Part shown: one piece after another, positions 5,887 to 6,645 of the stretch
How the letters are laid out: every line of letters begins with the position of its first letter
How positions within the stretch are numbered: the stretch's first letter is position 1
Source: Betaproteobacteria bacterium
GTDB taxonomy: Bacteria; Pseudomonadota; Gammaproteobacteria; Burkholderiales; Burkholderiaceae_D
Direction of reading: 5' to 3'
DNA length: 6,645 bases
Assembly (NCBI GenBank): GCA_015655165.1
Contig: JAATFN010000266.1
Location: 1-6,645 of the forward strand
Made by a program: the position numbers and the translations under genes
Notes under the pieces: generated by a model
Told to the model about the DNA's origin: nothing
The model's input: the letters and a program-made list of their open reading frames with translations, nothing else
The model's database searches: none

Positions 5887-6447
5887 ATGACCGTAGACGA
5901 CCTTTTTGAAGAGATACGTTCCAAATATATTACTACGTTAGAGCAAGCTTTAACGAACCCGGATGCTGTACATGTCGAACCTGCGTTCAGAAACAAAGAT
6001 GGAACGGTGGCAGTAGAAGGAAGGTTGGCTCTGCCATACCGGGCAGATTGTATATACAAATCAGGGCCAAATGCAGGAAAGTCAGGACGGGTAGATTCAA
6101 CATCGCATTTGATGTTCGATCACATTCAATTTGATTTAAATGGCGCATCTATCGTCATTTCTTCATTTAGTTGGGATTGGCTCACAATAAAAGTAGCAGG
6201 TATTAGCAATGAAACGTGTGACGCTGCCTTAAAACACTGGTTTTTACGTTGGTTTGATCCTGATGACCAGAATAAGGCTGACTCAAACGGCTTATTTAAT
6301 GTTGTTCATTTTATGAGCGACCCGGTGAGCACATCTGATGGGTATTATGCAGTCAACATTGATTTGGGATCATCTCCTGTAGATGCCCTCAATGATCTTC
6401 TTTTTGTATTAAGCGATGCGCGTGCCTCTGACATCATATTATTTTGA
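5887..6447 (+). CDS. Uncharacterised 186-aa soluble protein, immunity-protein-like
   Basis: I do not recognise this with certainty. The protein starts with an acidic helix-like MTVDDLFEEIRSKYITTLEQAL. It continues through a mixed alpha/beta middle with Cys55 and a Trp-rich strand, SFSWDWLTIKVAGI (92-106), then an aromatic block, ALKHWFLRWFDPDD (114-127), then GLFNVVHFMSDPV (135-147), and ends with YAVNIDLGSSPVDALNDLL (154-172) plus a short hydrophobic tail. No signal peptide, membrane segment, zinc motif or enzyme motif is visible, so it is probably cytosolic. The C-terminal pattern (aliphatic strand, D-x-G-S-x-P-x-x-A helix) recalls small immunity-type proteins encoded beside polymorphic toxins; this is from memory and is inference. 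Start ATG 5887 is supported by an in-frame stop just upstream (5872-5874); the ribosome site (GAAAG) is weak, so it may depend on translation of the frame ending at 5885. No intact toxin gene is present. Confidence 0.75.
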   Translation: MTVDDLFEEIRSKYITTLEQALTNPDAVHVEPAFRNKDGTVAVEGRLALPYRADCIYKSGPNAGKSGRVDSTSHLMFDHIQFDLNGASIVISSFSWDWLTIKVAGISNETCDAALKHWFLRWFDPDDQNKADSNGLFNVVHFMSDPVSTSDGYYAVNIDLGSSPVDALNDLLFVLSDARASDIILF

Positions 6448-6504
6448 ATAAATACAGTATGTCAGCAATCCCGATCGAGACCATCATTACCGGCATTTAA
6501 AAGA

Positions 6505-6540
6505 CAAACACCCCGCATACAGAAGTAAGCGGGGTGTTTG
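6505..6540 (-). terminator. Intrinsic terminator of the rRNA operon
   Basis: CAAACACCCCGC (6505-6516) and GCGGGGTGTTTG (6529-6540) form a perfect 12-bp stem. The 12-nt loop can add a 3-bp TAC/GTA extension past an A-A mismatch. Read on the minus strand, it lies 10 nt after the 5S 3' end and is followed by TCTTTT, the U-tract. On the plus strand the stem is followed by AGGAATAAAA without a U-run, so it should act mainly on the rRNA transcript. Confidence 0.92.
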
Positions 6541-6550
6541 AGGAATAAAA

Positions 6551-6645
6551 GCCTGACGATGACCTACTTTCACACTGGTTGCAGCACTATCATCGGCGCG
6601 AAGTCGTTTCACGGTCCTGTTCGGGATGGGAAGGGGTGGTACCAA
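6551..6645 (-). rRNA. rrf: 5S ribosomal RNA, 3' 95 nt (5' end beyond window)
   Basis: The reverse complement reads as the body and 3' end of bacterial 5S rRNA: CCACCCCTTCCCATCCCGAA, then CAGGACCGTGAAACGACTTC, GCGCCGATGATAGTG, AGTGTGAAAGTAGGTCATCG and the 3' acceptor strand GTCAGGC. The usual length is about 115 nt, so roughly 20 nt of the 5' end, which would pair with GTCAGGC, lies past the window. Its position ahead of a strong terminator marks it as the last gene of an rRNA operon transcribed right to left, convergent with the protein genes here. It should be structural in the large ribosomal subunit. Confidence 0.97.

Noticed and set aside
5841..6059. 72-aa minus-strand open frame over the start of the 186-aa gene
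   Set aside because: No ribosome site or protein-like features; it is antisense to a better-supported gene.

Overview
The window looks like chromosomal DNA of a betaproteobacterium of moderate GC content (my impression, not computed). Three things support this: a type IV pilus minor-pilin block ending in pilY1-pilE, a two-domain ribD followed by ribE, and a proteobacterial-type 5S rRNA. I cannot name the genus. A member of the Burkholderiales or Nitrosomonadales is a reasonable guess.

Layout. Positions 3-2648 (+) hold the C-terminal 881 residues of a PilY1/PilC-type pilus tip adhesin, whose start lies left of the window. Its stop codon overlaps the Shine-Dalgarno sequence of pilE (2658-3116, +). 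pilE overlaps by 4 nt a GspH/FimT-type minor pseudopilin gene (3113-3688, +). After 44 nt containing a 7-bp hairpin comes ribD (3733-4827, +; deaminase/reductase), then 22 nt, then ribE (4850-5467, +; riboflavin synthase alpha chain). All five genes are co-directional and tightly packed, so pilus and riboflavin genes may share transcripts. No FMN riboswitch is visible before ribD.

Positions 5468-5886 contain no intact gene. The left part has a compact set of overlapping inverted repeats (5530-5579) that can form three mutually exclusive stems. The right part has a coding-like but interrupted reading frame (about 5640-5885) that stops 1 nt before the next start codon. An unrecognised 186-residue soluble protein follows (5887-6447, +). 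Its style and C-terminal pattern resemble small immunity-type proteins, but this is inference. The right edge holds the 3' end of an rRNA operon on the minus strand: a strong intrinsic terminator (6505-6540, with its U-tract on the minus strand) and 95 nt of 5S rRNA (6551 to the window end).

Function. PilY1, PilE and the GspH-like protein would form part of the minor-pilin tip/priming complex of type IV pili, acting in adhesion and twitching. RibD and RibE catalyse the deaminase/reductase steps and the final step of riboflavin synthesis. The best candidate for something unusual is the accessory pocket at 5468-6550, between ribE and the rRNA operon: a switch-like palindrome cluster, a decayed upstream frame and a lone immunity-like gene.
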